A DNA stretch of 64,000 nucleotides from Bacteroidales bacterium (GTDB taxonomy: Bacteria; Bacteroidota; Bacteroidia; Bacteroidales; F082), in contig JAEEJS010000020.1 of assembly GCA_016282015.1 (NCBI GenBank), forward strand, positions 1 through 64,000, read 5' to 3'. A program made the position numbers and the translations under genes. Numbering within the stretch: the stretch's first letter is position 1; each line of letters starts with the position of its first letter. The notes below the pieces were generated by a model. The model saw only the letters and a program-made list of their open reading frames with translations, did not search any database and was not told the origin of the DNA. Below are positions 1 through 8,428 of the stretch, one piece after another.

Positions 1-636
1 GTAACTCGTTCCTTTTTCGTTGATGGCAAACGCTCTTACGTAATAAACAGTATGCTCGCTAAGACCGGTCATTGTGGATGTGTACGAGCCAGTATCCATG
101 CCATCGGTTGTGTAGTTATCAAAGATTGTTGGGTTGCGGTGCGTGCTCCAGCAAACGCCTCTGCCTGTCACATAATAGCCGCCGTCGTCAATGATTTCAC
201 CGCCGCATATTGCACTTGTGCCCTGGATCTCCGAAACTTCCATGGTTATAACCGTCGGAAGTGTCACCAAAGCGGCATCCAGATAGAAGCTGTGCACCTC
301 AGATGTCACTACATTGACACCGTTGCTGTATTCGAACTTGTAGTAGTATTTCTTGTCGGTGTGCAAATCGACGAAGTTGGCGATAAACACGCTGTCAATG
401 ATTTCCGACTGGGCCACTATCGAGTATCCGAAATAGTTGCTTTCGCTCATCGTTACGTTCACATATTGTAAATCAGTTGGATAATCATATTCCACCTTTA
501 TCTCCGCCGATGTCTGCGAATAGGCGACGTTTTCACTTGTGAGTTTGAGGTCGTAAACCTTCAGCTCGGGCATCTTTTTGCATGTTGTGAGCATCAATGC
601 CGAGAAAACACATAATATAAATGCTGTCTTTTTCAT
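1..636 (-). CDS. Lipoprotein with fibronectin-III-like repeats (3' end outside window)
   Basis: The reading frame runs from an ATG at 636 to the first base of the window with no stop (212 codons), so the C-terminus is missing. The N-terminus is a lipoprotein signal ending near LMLTTCKK, which predicts an outer-membrane or surface lipoprotein. Residues 20-110 are beta-rich. From about residue 135 there is the 'GRGVCWST..NPT' ... 'GL.E.T.YYVRAFAINEKGT' pattern that marks Fn3-like repeats of Bacteroidetes surface proteins. It lies 12 bases downstream of the gene starting at 1632 and is probably cotranscribed with it. The family pattern is recognised; the ligand or role is unknown. Confidence 0.75.
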   Translation of the reverse strand, partial: MKKTAFILCVFSALMLTTCKKMPELKVYDLKLTSENVAYSQTSAEIKVEYDYPTDLQYVNVTMSESNYFGYSIVAQSEIIDSVFIANFVDLHTDKKYYYKFEYSNGVNVVTSEVHSFYLDAALVTLPTVITMEVSEIQGTSAICGGEIIDDGGYYVTGRGVCWSTHRNPTIFDNYTTDGMDTGSYTSTMTGLSEHTVYYVRAFAINEKGTSY

Positions 637-648
637 AACTCTTCAATT

Positions 649-1632
649 TTAATAACCCATACCAAAACCTAATTTAGCTTCATAATATTTGAAGTTTGTC
701 GTAACAAAGTCGAGCGACACCACGAGTTTGCCGAATCTGTAGTGCGCACCGGCCGACACTTCGACGCCCGATGTGCTGACGTCGGTGTTTTTGACATATT
801 TACCGTCGGTCATCTCGTATGCTGTAGTTCGAATGCCGTATCCGACGCCAATTCTCAGTGCTATCGGGTCGGTGAGCCTGAACATCACACCACCAATTGC
901 TGAAAGAGAGGTGTAAACCTCTTTGCCTGTGTAGAAAGGATAGTTGCCATCCACCAGGAAGTCGTTTCCGCATTCAAAATCGGTGGAAAGACCTTTGAAA
1001 TTGAAATTTGACATGGCGTTGATGAACCAACCCATTTTCTTCATGTTTCCGAGTGTGACACCATAAGAGAGTTTGCCATAGTTATTGTAGGCGATGTTCA
1101 GCGTCAGCAGGTTGTAACTTTCGTCTTTCTTCGCAACCTCAATCACTGTTGGGGCTTCTGACTGTTTTTCAGCCACAGCTTTGGTTGCGCTCTCCAACTC
1201 GTCGAGACGGCTCATGATCATTTCCTCATTGATGCTTGATTCCGACAGGTTTACCAACGTCAGCTCGTAGCCGCATTTGGGTTTCATGTCGAATGGGAAC
1301 CAGAATTCGGTCGAGCTCAGGTCTGGATGCGAAATCTTGATGTAAGAGGCGTAGTAGCTCATATACAGCCACACTTCGCCGTCTTCGTATTCCACCTCGA
1401 AGAACGTCCTTGCATCTCCCTTGAAAGTCAGTTCACGGCGCTGTTTTGCATTGATGTTTTCGGTTTTGATTTTCAAAACCGCATACGGCTTGTCGTTTTC
1501 GTCGTACATCTTGTCTGTGTTGATGTTGACGAATCCTTCGACGAGCTTGAATGAGTCTTTTTTCACCTCAAGCTGAGCCATGGCTGCAGTCGAGAGTATG
1601 ATAGCAATGAATAGTATAAAGATTTTTTTCAT
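649..1632 (-). CDS. Secreted two-domain protein with C-terminal beta-barrel-like half
   Basis: 327 residues with a clear signal peptide (MKKIFILFIAIILSTAAMAQ). Residues 25-130 form a beta-rich domain resembling the N-terminal part of PEGA-type Bacteroidetes proteins (ISHP, WFPF, YELTL). A helical linker at 130-165 (LDELESA, AEKQSEAP) follows. Residues 170-327 alternate short hydrophobic and polar strands and end in an aromatic-rich segment, like a small outer-membrane beta-barrel. Function is unknown. A Bacteroidales-type -7 motif lies 23 bases upstream, and the Fn3 lipoprotein follows 12 bases downstream, so the two likely form an operon. Confidence 0.75.
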   Translation of the reverse strand: MKKIFILFIAIILSTAAMAQLEVKKDSFKLVEGFVNINTDKMYDENDKPYAVLKIKTENINAKQRRELTFKGDARTFFEVEYEDGEVWLYMSYYASYIKISHPDLSSTEFWFPFDMKPKCGYELTLVNLSESSINEEMIMSRLDELESATKAVAEKQSEAPTVIEVAKKDESYNLLTLNIAYNNYGKLSYGVTLGNMKKMGWFINAMSNFNFKGLSTDFECGNDFLVDGNYPFYTGKEVYTSLSAIGGVMFRLTDPIALRIGVGYGIRTTAYEMTDGKYVKNTDVSTSGVEVSAGAHYRFGKLVVSLDFVTTNFKYYEAKLGFGMGY

Positions 1633-1655
1633 GTAAAAAAGTAGTATTTAACATG

Positions 1656-1663
1656 CAAATATA
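1656..1663 (-). promoter_or_regulatory. Bacteroidales -7 promoter motif
   Basis: On the minus strand this reads TATATTTG, matching the TAnnTTTG -7 element of Bacteroidetes. It sits about 23 bases before the ATG at 1632. Confidence 0.5.
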
Positions 1664-1734
1664 AAAAATCTTTAATACAATTACAAAATTATTTGAATAA
1701 TTTTATAATTATCAATAATTGCTATCTCTGAGTT

Positions 1735-1842
1735 TATTATATAGTGAAAGACGTTCTTGGCGAGAAATGGCTCAACAAAAACTATTTCCGCATAGGAACA
1801 AGCCGACTGGCAGGAAAAGTGATGGAGGAACTGAATCAGTAA
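1735..1842 (+). pseudogene. 3' remnant of deoxyribose-phosphate aldolase (deoC)
   Basis: In the frame starting after a TGA at 1729-1731, the translation VYYIVKDVLGEKWLNKNYFR followed by IGTSRLAGKVMEELNQ and a TAA at 1840-1842 can be read. The YFRIGTSRLA segment matches the conserved C-terminal end of DeoC (E. coli has HYRFGASSLL at the same place). Only about 35 codons remain: there is no start, no catalytic lysines, and AT-rich non-coding sequence lies immediately upstream. The TAA overlaps the 3' end of the opposing L,D-transpeptidase gene by 7 bases. This is probably the residue of a deletion or rearrangement. Identification is from a short motif only. Confidence 0.55.
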
Positions 1843-2420
1843 TATTTGTATTCGAACCTGCGCAGCCCTTCGTCTTCATGTTTGATGAAAACTTTCATCC
1901 CAACGAAGGCGTATTCTTCTTTGAACTTAATCAAATCAGCGTCATGCATCCTGATGCAGCCCCTGCTGTATCGGCCCGGCACTGTCTCTTCATTGTTGGT
2001 GCTGCCATGTATTCCAACGCTATTGTAAGGTTCGGAGAATCGAAGATACCAATCTCCGTAAGCTAAGATCAGGCCTCGTCCGTCTTGAAAATCGTATACC
2101 CAGTCTGAGGCATCAATAATTTCTTTGATGTGTATAGGCCGTCTCCAGGTGGTTTCCGGAGTCTTGTTGTCACCTGTAAACTTTTTGGCTCCATAGTTTT
2201 TGGAGATGCATACGGGATATTCGGCCAGTCTGATGTTGTCGCCGTTTACATGTTGACAGACATAAAGCTTCAACTCCTGTTTGGAGATGACGACAAAGAC
2301 TTCACCATCAGAGAGATATTCGTTTTGAGATAAAGAATCCTTCAAAAGGATGGCAGTAACACTGACAACTGCCGCCAGTGTTACCCATAAAGTCCATTTG
2401 AGAATTCTCTTCTTCATCAT
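1836..2420 (-). CDS. L,D-transpeptidase (YkuD family)
   Basis: 194 residues. An N-terminal hydrophobic segment (residues 7-26) is a signal anchor, placing the enzyme in the periplasm. The YkuD catalytic signature is visible: His138 in 'GIHGS' and Cys155 in 'SRGCIRM', with the upstream 'GDNKTPETTW' strand typical of ErfK/YbiS-type enzymes. Family members form 3-3 peptidoglycan cross-links or attach proteins to peptidoglycan. The ATGATG start overlaps the stop of the upstream T9SS protein gene (2417), so the two are translationally coupled. There is no LysM or other binding domain, so this is a minimal catalytic version. Confidence 0.88.
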   Translation of the reverse strand: MMKKRILKWTLWVTLAAVVSVTAILLKDSLSQNEYLSDGEVFVVISKQELKLYVCQHVNGDNIRLAEYPVCISKNYGAKKFTGDNKTPETTWRRPIHIKEIIDASDWVYDFQDGRGLILAYGDWYLRFSEPYNSVGIHGSTNNEETVPGRYSRGCIRMHDADLIKFKEEYAFVGMKVFIKHEDEGLRRFEYKYY

Positions 2421-4039
2421 TTCTCAATAACCACTTTGCTCACTTTGCCGTCAACATTAATAAGGTATGCACCTTCATTCAGACCTCTGACATCGATGAT
2501 ATTGGCATTCTCAACAGTTTTCACCAATCTTCCGTCGAGGGTGTAGATTGAAACTGACTGTGGATTGACATTCCCAATGCGGATGAAATCTGATGCGGGG
2601 TTTGGATAAACGCTGATTTCAGAAGTTGAAACTTCGGCTATGCCGTCCACTTGGGTGAAGAAATAGTGCGGGTTGCCTGATTTTGAGGCGCCATCGGAGA
2701 ACACATATTGAGTATGATAGCCATATTCCGTTTCAGGTGTGAGGTCTTCAAGAGTAATTTCAATATGATCTTCTATGTCGAGTATCAAAGTGTAAACATT
2801 GTTGATGTAGCCGTCTTCAAGATCGTAATAGATAAGTTTGAGAACGTCAATTACGTCATTGCTGGTGTGGAAGTCAGCTGACATGTGGGCCGAATGCGGC
2901 GTTATATCTGTGGCCTCAGTTATCTTGATATCGGTAAGACCGTGAATGGGATAGCCGTTGTTGGTGCCATTGTCCATCACGTAGGCGTGGAAGTATTCGT
3001 CTATGGTGTTCTTGAAATCCTCGGTCTGCATCTCGGCTGAGGTTTTGCTGGTGCCGTAGTTGGTGGTGCCGCCGCAGGTGTTAAGATAATAGCAGTTCCT
3101 CACATCCAACGATGACTCGCCTTTCATGGGGTTTATCGGGCTGACCATGCCGAAAATGCCTCCTTTGGTGACTGCGTCGAGATTGCCAGTGTTGTAGCAG
3201 TTTTCAACGCTGACCTCATTATCCTGCAAGGTTGCTGCCAGTATACCTGAAGCCACACTCATCATGAAAGCGTCGGCTGTCAAGTCGGCGGTGTTGTAAC
3301 AATTCTTTATAATGCTGCGATCCATGGCGATTGCCACTATGCCGCCTACGCCGGCGCCTCCTGTAAGTCCGCCGTTGTTGGTGGCTGTGATGCTGCCTGA
3401 GAATGAGCACTGCTCAACTCTAGCCCTTTCACCTATAGCTGCCGCTATACCGGCTGCACCGCAGTATGTCGCACTGTTGCTGACATTGATGGTGCCCGAA
3501 AAACTGCACTGATACACGTATGCGTCGGCTTTCATGCCGCAAACTATGCCAGCCGCACCTACTCCGGTGGAAACTATATTGCCGCTCACCGACAGATGTT
3601 TGATTTGTCCGTAGTCGTCATCACCGATAATGCCGCACCATTCGCCGCCCAAGCCTGCGAACAGACCGCATGCGTCGGCATTTGTCTGAATGTAGAGATT
3701 GTAGATGTTATGATACCAACCGTCGAAAATGCCGGCAAATATATAACCCTCCAAATTCATGTTAGCGTGGCCTATAGGTGTCCAGTTGATGTTATTGAGG
3801 TCTAAATCGTCAGTCATCAGGAAGTAGGTGAATCTGTATACTTCCATGCCTTGAGCCTGATAACCCTCGTTGACTTTTTCGGCGAGATAGGCCAGATTGG
3901 CGGCTGTCTCAATCAAATAAGGGTCGTCTTTTGTGCCTGTTCCCTGTGTCCAAGGTTCAGACGAACCGTCCCAAACGTTGACAGCCAATGCGTTGATTGT
4001 GAATAAAATTGCAAAAACAGTAGTTAAAAATCTTTTCAT
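2417..4039 (-). CDS. T9SS-exported protein with GLUG-like repeats
   Basis: 540 residues. A signal peptide (MKRFLTTVFAILFTINALAV) is followed by a 'GTKDDPYLIETAANLAYLAE' segment and a series of repeats containing '(C/V).FSG.I....' and 'NCYN.(A/G)(D/N)L' (residues about 130-330), which is the pattern of GLUG/beta-helix surface proteins. An Fn3-like region covers about 375-465. Residues 475-540 form a type A T9SS sorting domain ('SVYPNPASDF', 'YTLDGRLV', 'LNEGAYLINV'). The protein should cross the outer membrane through T9SS and be anchored or released there. It is probably adhesive or structural; the specific role is unknown. Confidence 0.85.
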   Translation of the reverse strand: MKRFLTTVFAILFTINALAVNVWDGSSEPWTQGTGTKDDPYLIETAANLAYLAEKVNEGYQAQGMEVYRFTYFLMTDDLDLNNINWTPIGHANMNLEGYIFAGIFDGWYHNIYNLYIQTNADACGLFAGLGGEWCGIIGDDDYGQIKHLSVSGNIVSTGVGAAGIVCGMKADAYVYQCSFSGTINVSNSATYCGAAGIAAAIGERARVEQCSFSGSITATNNGGLTGGAGVGGIVAIAMDRSIIKNCYNTADLTADAFMMSVASGILAATLQDNEVSVENCYNTGNLDAVTKGGIFGMVSPINPMKGESSLDVRNCYYLNTCGGTTNYGTSKTSAEMQTEDFKNTIDEYFHAYVMDNGTNNGYPIHGLTDIKITEATDITPHSAHMSADFHTSNDVIDVLKLIYYDLEDGYINNVYTLILDIEDHIEITLEDLTPETEYGYHTQYVFSDGASKSGNPHYFFTQVDGIAEVSTSEISVYPNPASDFIRIGNVNPQSVSIYTLDGRLVKTVENANIIDVRGLNEGAYLINVDGKVSKVVIEK

Positions 4040-4052
4040 ATATTAAAATTAG

Positions 4053-4352
4053 TTATAGCATCATTTCATGAACCCTCAGCATATCATCAGCCAGATACTG
4101 CCCTTCGGAATGACCGCCACGACCAGCTTCTTTGAACCAGGTGTAGGCGGTGTAGTCGTCTTTGGGAACTCCTTCGCCTCGCAGATAACACATGCCGAGT
4201 TCGTATTGCGCGTCTTTGTGACCGGCTTCGGCAGCCTTGCGGTACCATTCAACGGCAACCTCATAATGGTTTTTGAAATTGCCGCGGAAGGCCTTCTTGC
4301 CGCGAAGATACCAGCTGTAGATTTGTAATTTTGTCGGTTTGGCGTCGCTCAT
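4053..4352 (-). CDS. Small Sel1-repeat protein
   Basis: 99 residues with no signal peptide. It contains Sel1-type TPR repeats: 'AVEWYRKAAEAGHKDAQYEL' and 'GMCYLRGEGVPKDDYTAYTW' followed by 'FKEAGRGGHSEGQY'. These alpha-alpha repeats normally mediate protein-protein contacts. The gene begins 2 bases after the ettA stop and is likely cotranscribed. At about two repeats it is short for the family. No partner can be named from the sequence. Confidence 0.8.
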   Translation of the reverse strand: MSDAKPTKLQIYSWYLRGKKAFRGNFKNHYEVAVEWYRKAAEAGHKDAQYELGMCYLRGEGVPKDDYTAYTWFKEAGRGGHSEGQYLADDMLRVHEMML

Positions 4353-4354
4353 AA

Positions 4355-6028
4355 TTACATCAGTTTTTTGTATCTGAATTTCTTCGGCTGTTGATTACCA
4401 AGACGCTTGATCTTGTTTTCCTCGTATTCAGAATAGCTTCCCTCGAAGAAGTAAACCTGTGAATCGCCTTCGAATGCCAGGATGTGAGTCGCGATTCTGT
4501 CTAAGAACCAGCGGTCGTGGCTGATGATGACGGCGCAGCCTGCGAAGTTCTCCAAACCTTCTTCCAAAGCTCGCAGTGTGTTGACATCTATGTCGTTGGT
4601 CGGCTCGTCGAGGAGCAGCACATTGGCTTCCTGTTTCAGAGTCAAGGCCAGGTGCATGCGGTTGCGTTCACCGCCTGACAGCACGCCGGCTTTTTTCTGC
4701 TGGGCGTCGCCTCCGAAGTTGAAACGCGAGACGTAGGCTCTTGACGGCATGGTACGCTTGCCAAGTTGTATGAGTTCGTTGCCTCCTGAAATCACCTCCC
4801 AAACGGTCTTTTCAGGGTCTATCTCGGCATGTTGCTGGTCGACATAGCCTATTTTGACGGTTTCTCCCACTTCGAAAGTGCCTGAGTCGGGTTTCTCAAG
4901 TCCCATAATCATGCGGAATAGGGTGGTCTTGCCGGCTCCGTTAGGTCCGATCACACCAACTATGCCCGCCGGCGGAAGGCTGAAACTGAGGTTTTCGAAC
5001 AGCACCTTGTCGCCGAAGGCCTTCGAGACGTTCTTCACCTCTATGACCTTGTTGCCGAGGCGGTCGCCGTTAGGAATGTATATTTCGAGTTTCTCTTCTT
5101 TCTCTTTCACGTCTTCGTTGAGCATTTTCTCGTACGACTCCAGACGTGCCTTGCCCTTGGCGTGACGGGCCTTAGGCGCCATACGTACCCATTCCAGCTC
5201 GCGCTCGAGAGTCTTGCGGCGTTTGCTTTCAGTCTTCTCTTCCATAGCCATGCGCGCGGTCTTCTGGTCGAGCCATGATGAGTAGTTGCCTTTCCACGGC
5301 ATGCCTTCGCCTCGGTCGAGTTCAAGAATCCAACCTGCTACGTGGTCGAGGAAGTAACGGTCGTGGGTTACAGCAATGACAGTGCCTTTGTACTGTTGCA
5401 GATGCTTCTCCAGCCACTCAATGGCTTCAGCGTCGAGATGGTTGGTGGGCTCGTCGAGGAGCAGAATGTCAGGCTCCTGTAACAGTAGTCTTACCAAGGC
5501 TACGCGGCGGCGTTCACCCCCAGATAGGTTGCGCACCGGAGTGTCGCCATCCGGGCAGTTCAAAGCGTCCATGGCGCGTTCGAGCTTGCTGTCGAGATTC
5601 CAGCCGTCATGCTGTTCGATGAGTTCGGTCAGCTCTCCCTGACGTGCGATGAGCTGGTCAAAGTCGGCGTCGGGCTCGGCGAACTTGTTGCTAATCTCTT
5701 CGTATTCCTTAAGCAGGTCGACCACTTCCTTGGCGCCTTCCTCCACAACTTCGCGAACGGTTTTGTTGTCGTCCAGAGCAGGCTCCTGGTCGAGCATGCC
5801 GACCGAATAGCCTGGGGAGAAAACCACTTCGCCGTTGTAAGATTTCTCATTGCCGGCTATAATGCGCAGCAGAGTCGATTTACCTGCGCCGTTCAAGCCT
5901 ATGATGCCTATCTTGGCTCCGTAGAAAAATGAGAGGTAGATGTCTTTGAGTATCTGTCGTGAAGGCGGGATGATTTTGCTTACGCCCACCATCGAGAATA
6001 TTATCTTTTTGTCGTCTGTTTGTGCCAT
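4355..6028 (-). CDS. ettA: Energy-dependent translational throttle protein EttA (ABC-F ATPase)
   Basis: 557 residues, the usual EttA length. It has two ABC ATPase domains in one chain with no membrane segment. Walker A motifs are 'GLNGAGKST' (about 43-51) and 'GPNGAGKTT', the signatures are '[11 protein letters not shown]' and '[11 protein letters not shown]', and the Walker B motifs are '[12 protein letters not shown]' and '[12 protein letters not shown]'. The EttA-type linker ([20 protein letters not shown]) and the short arm are present. EttA binds the ribosomal E site and couples translation to the ATP/ADP ratio. The glycosyltransferase at 6030 ends 1 base upstream, so ettA is the downstream gene of that run. 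Confidence 0.94.
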   Translation of the reverse strand: MAQTDDKKIIFSMVGVSKIIPPSRQILKDIYLSFFYGAKIGIIGLNGAGKSTLLRIIAGNEKSYNGEVVFSPGYSVGMLDQEPALDDNKTVREVVEEGAKEVVDLLKEYEEISNKFAEPDADFDQLIARQGELTELIEQHDGWNLDSKLERAMDALNCPDGDTPVRNLSGGERRRVALVRLLLQEPDILLLDEPTNHLDAEAIEWLEKHLQQYKGTVIAVTHDRYFLDHVAGWILELDRGEGMPWKGNYSSWLDQKTARMAMEEKTESKRRKTLERELEWVRMAPKARHAKGKARLESYEKMLNEDVKEKEEKLEIYIPNGDRLGNKVIEVKNVSKAFGDKVLFENLSFSLPPAGIVGVIGPNGAGKTTLFRMIMGLEKPDSGTFEVGETVKIGYVDQQHAEIDPEKTVWEVISGGNELIQLGKRTMPSRAYVSRFNFGGDAQQKKAGVLSGGERNRMHLALTLKQEANVLLLDEPTNDIDVNTLRALEEGLENFAGCAVIISHDRWFLDRIATHILAFEGDSQVYFFEGSYSEYEENKIKRLGNQQPKKFRYKKLM

Positions 6029-6029
6029 G

Positions 6030-7208
6030 TTATTTACTAATTGCTTTAATCATTGCGTCTTCCATGATTTTGGTGGCTGCGCCCCAGTCGTATACGCGGT
6101 TCACGAAGTCGTAGCCGTTCCGGGCTATTTCAGCCGCCGCCTTCTCCTTGGTAAGGAGGTATACTATGTCGGCCGCAAGTTCAGATGAACTGTCGTCCAC
6201 CAATATGTCGCGTCCGTTGACGGCACGTAGAGAGCCGTTGGCTAAAGAGGTGGTGATGCAAGGGATTTTCATCGACATGGCCTCCAGAAGCTTGTTCTGC
6301 AGACCGGTACCTATGCGCATAGGAGCTATGAACACCCGGCTTTGGGCATAAGCCTCGCGCATGTCGTCTATCCAACCGCTGACTATGATGTTCTCGCCAG
6401 CCACCATCTTCACCCTTATGTCGGGCTGGGCACCGGCTATGTAAAGAGTGGCGTTCGGAATCTTCTCCCACACATTTGGCATGATTTGGTTGGCCAAATA
6501 TTCCACCGCGTTGACATTGGGCGCATAGCCCATGTTGCCGGTGAAGACTATGTCGTAAAGCTTCTCTCTCTCGATAGGCTTGTAATAGTCATGATCGACT
6601 CCGTTGGGCACTATCAGAATCTCATTCCTTCTCGGATGGTCGATGTTGGAACGGTCGGGCTCGCTGATGATGGTCTTCACGTCAAACTCGTCGAACATCT
6701 TGTTCTCATAGCGTCTCAAACGGTTGTACTCCATGTTGAAGAATGGTTTGGCGAAAAGGAAGGCCACGTCGGCCCTGCGTTTCATGCCTATGGAGAATAC
6801 ATCTTGATAGTCGAGAGTCTTCGGAATCTTCACATTGTGGAGATAAGGGGCCACGCGCAGCAGTTGACCGAAAAGCATGTCGGGCTTGTGATGCCTGATG
6901 AGACGGTGAATCTGCTTCTTGGCCTTGTCGTTGTAGAAATATCCGCATTGCAGTGGAAGTCCGATGAAGAACGACCTCAGAATGTTGAAAAATATGCCGA
7001 ATTTGTGCAAATCGATGAATGTCACAGAGGAACAATAGGGCTGCAACGCCTGGAAAGCGGCTTGTTTGTCGACTTTTCGGGTGGTGTTGAGTGCGCAAAG
7101 AATTATTTCATTATTCTTCGCCAGCTGCTTGATTTGGTTGTAAGCTCTCAGCTTGTCGCCTTTTTCAAGCGGCCACGGGATCCTCGGTAATAAGACAAAT
7201 ATCTTCAT
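6030..7208 (-). CDS. Glycosyltransferase, GT4-like (exosortase-associated sugar transferase type)
   Basis: 392 residues. The N-terminus '[20 protein letters not shown]' is characteristic of the sugar transferase group often annotated as PEP-CTERM/EpsH1-associated. The C-terminal half carries GT-B features: '[20 protein letters not shown]', 'LYIAGAQPD', 'SGWIDD', then '[19 protein letters not shown]', the nucleotide-sugar binding region. It is a cytoplasmic enzyme. The start overlaps the previous gene's stop as TAATG, indicating coupled translation with the second glycosyltransferase. Likely work: building a surface polysaccharide or glycan. No exosortase gene is present in the window. Confidence 0.86.
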   Translation of the reverse strand: MKIFVLLPRIPWPLEKGDKLRAYNQIKQLAKNNEIILCALNTTRKVDKQAAFQALQPYCSSVTFIDLHKFGIFFNILRSFFIGLPLQCGYFYNDKAKKQIHRLIRHHKPDMLFGQLLRVAPYLHNVKIPKTLDYQDVFSIGMKRRADVAFLFAKPFFNMEYNRLRRYENKMFDEFDVKTIISEPDRSNIDHPRRNEILIVPNGVDHDYYKPIEREKLYDIVFTGNMGYAPNVNAVEYLANQIMPNVWEKIPNATLYIAGAQPDIRVKMVAGENIIVSGWIDDMREAYAQSRVFIAPMRIGTGLQNKLLEAMSMKIPCITTSLANGSLRAVNGRDILVDDSSSELAADIVYLLTKEKAAAEIARNGYDFVNRVYDWGAATKIMEDAMIKAISK

Positions 7209-8428
7209 TAATCCAAAATTGTGATTTTACGTTTTGTTGTCAATTCGTTGTAAAAGATTCCCAATCTGTTGATAATCTTTTTGTTGTCGTAAATCTCCTC
7301 TATGAGACGTCTGGCGTTGAGTCCTATGGCCTCGGCCTCCTCGGGATGCTTGTAGAGACGGCAGATGTTCTCTATCATCTTAGGCTCGTTGTCGGCTATG
7401 ATGATGTCGTCCATCTCGGAGTATTGTATGCCTTCGGCGCCCACGGTGGTGGTGATGACAGTCTTGCCCAGTGCCATGGATTCTATAATCTTGATGCGCA
7501 TGCCGCTGCCCGAAAACAGAGGCACTATGGCGACATTGTTACCGTTTACGAATTCATGAGCGTCAGGTACCTCGCCGACCACAATGACGTTCTTTTTCTT
7601 AGTGCCGGTGAGCCATTTTGGCATGTTGCGGCCTGCCAGATACAGCTTAGCGTCGGGTACACGTTTCAGCACATCGCTCCACACATTGTTGAGCAGCCAT
7701 TTTATGCCTTCCTGGTTGGGCATCCAGTCCATGGAACCTATGTGGTAGAAGGTGGGGGCGTCGCCCACCTCGAACACAGGATGGAACTTGTTGATGTTTA
7801 CGCCGAACGGCAGGTCGATGACCGGTGTGGCGGTGACACGGCGGAAGAAAAGGGCGTCGTTGGGGGTGATGGCAGCTATGCCGTCTACTCTGTCGAGAAC
7901 GCTCATCTCGTATTTTTTCAGAGTGCGCACCAAGTGGTTGATGTACCAGCGTTTGGCGAAAAAGACGGTCTTCTTGGCTATGCGGTTCCAAATCAGATGC
8001 TCCACATTGTGGGCGCGCAACACTATAACCGCATCGCTATGAGCCCGTATGGTGTCGATATATGGGGCCATGTAAATCATCTCGAGCTGCACTATGTCGA
8101 ACTTCTCTTTGTCCAGGACCTCGGCCAGACGGTCCTTGAACTGCTGCGAGATGAAACGTTTTACATGATACGATTCGTCGGAGAAGAGGTTTTTGAAAGC
8201 TTCCGAAATCCTCACGCTCAAGTTGACATCGACAAACTCAATGCCTGTCTTGTCGCGATAGTCCTGAGGTATGCTTTCCAAGTCGACATGATATTTGTTG
8301 CTGTTGAGAGCCATCACCTTTACGGTGTGCCCAGCTTCCAAAAGACCCGTGACGAGGCTGTTCATAGCCATCGGGCCGCCCTCTGAAGGCGGATACGGCG
8401 ACTTGTTGCAAAGCATGAGGATATTCAT
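7208..8428 (-). CDS. Glycosyltransferase family 4
   Basis: 406 residues using the ATG at 8428. That start forms an ATGA overlap with the stop of the LptF/LptG-like gene, and the protein then begins MNILMLCNKSPYPPSEGGPM, the expected first beta strand and loop of a GT-B fold. An upstream in-frame ATG at 8473 would add 15 non-homologous residues inside the neighbouring gene and is rejected. The C-terminal half shows 'FYHIGSMDWMPNQEG', 'LYLAGRNMP', 'VPLFSGSGMRIKIIESMALG' (donor-binding E-x7-E-like region). It is related to the next gene and probably acts in the same glycan pathway. Confidence 0.87.
   Translation of the reverse strand: MNILMLCNKSPYPPSEGGPMAMNSLVTGLLEAGHTVKVMALNSNKYHVDLESIPQDYRDKTGIEFVDVNLSVRISEAFKNLFSDESYHVKRFISQQFKDRLAEVLDKEKFDIVQLEMIYMAPYIDTIRAHSDAVIVLRAHNVEHLIWNRIAKKTVFFAKRWYINHLVRTLKKYEMSVLDRVDGIAAITPNDALFFRRVTATPVIDLPFGVNINKFHPVFEVGDAPTFYHIGSMDWMPNQEGIKWLLNNVWSDVLKRVPDAKLYLAGRNMPKWLTGTKKKNVIVVGEVPDAHEFVNGNNVAIVPLFSGSGMRIKIIESMALGKTVITTTVGAEGIQYSEMDDIIIADNEPKMIENICRLYKHPEEAEAIGLNARRLIEEIYDNKKIINRLGIFYNELTTKRKITILD

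Noticed and set aside
52-471. 139-codon plus-strand ORF at the window start
   Set aside because: It is antisense to the lipoprotein with Fn3-like repeats, whose signal peptide and repeats are clear.
1719-2066. 115-codon plus-strand ORF over the deoC remnant and L,D-transpeptidase
   Set aside because: It is in a different frame from the deoC remnant and continues antisense through the transpeptidase.
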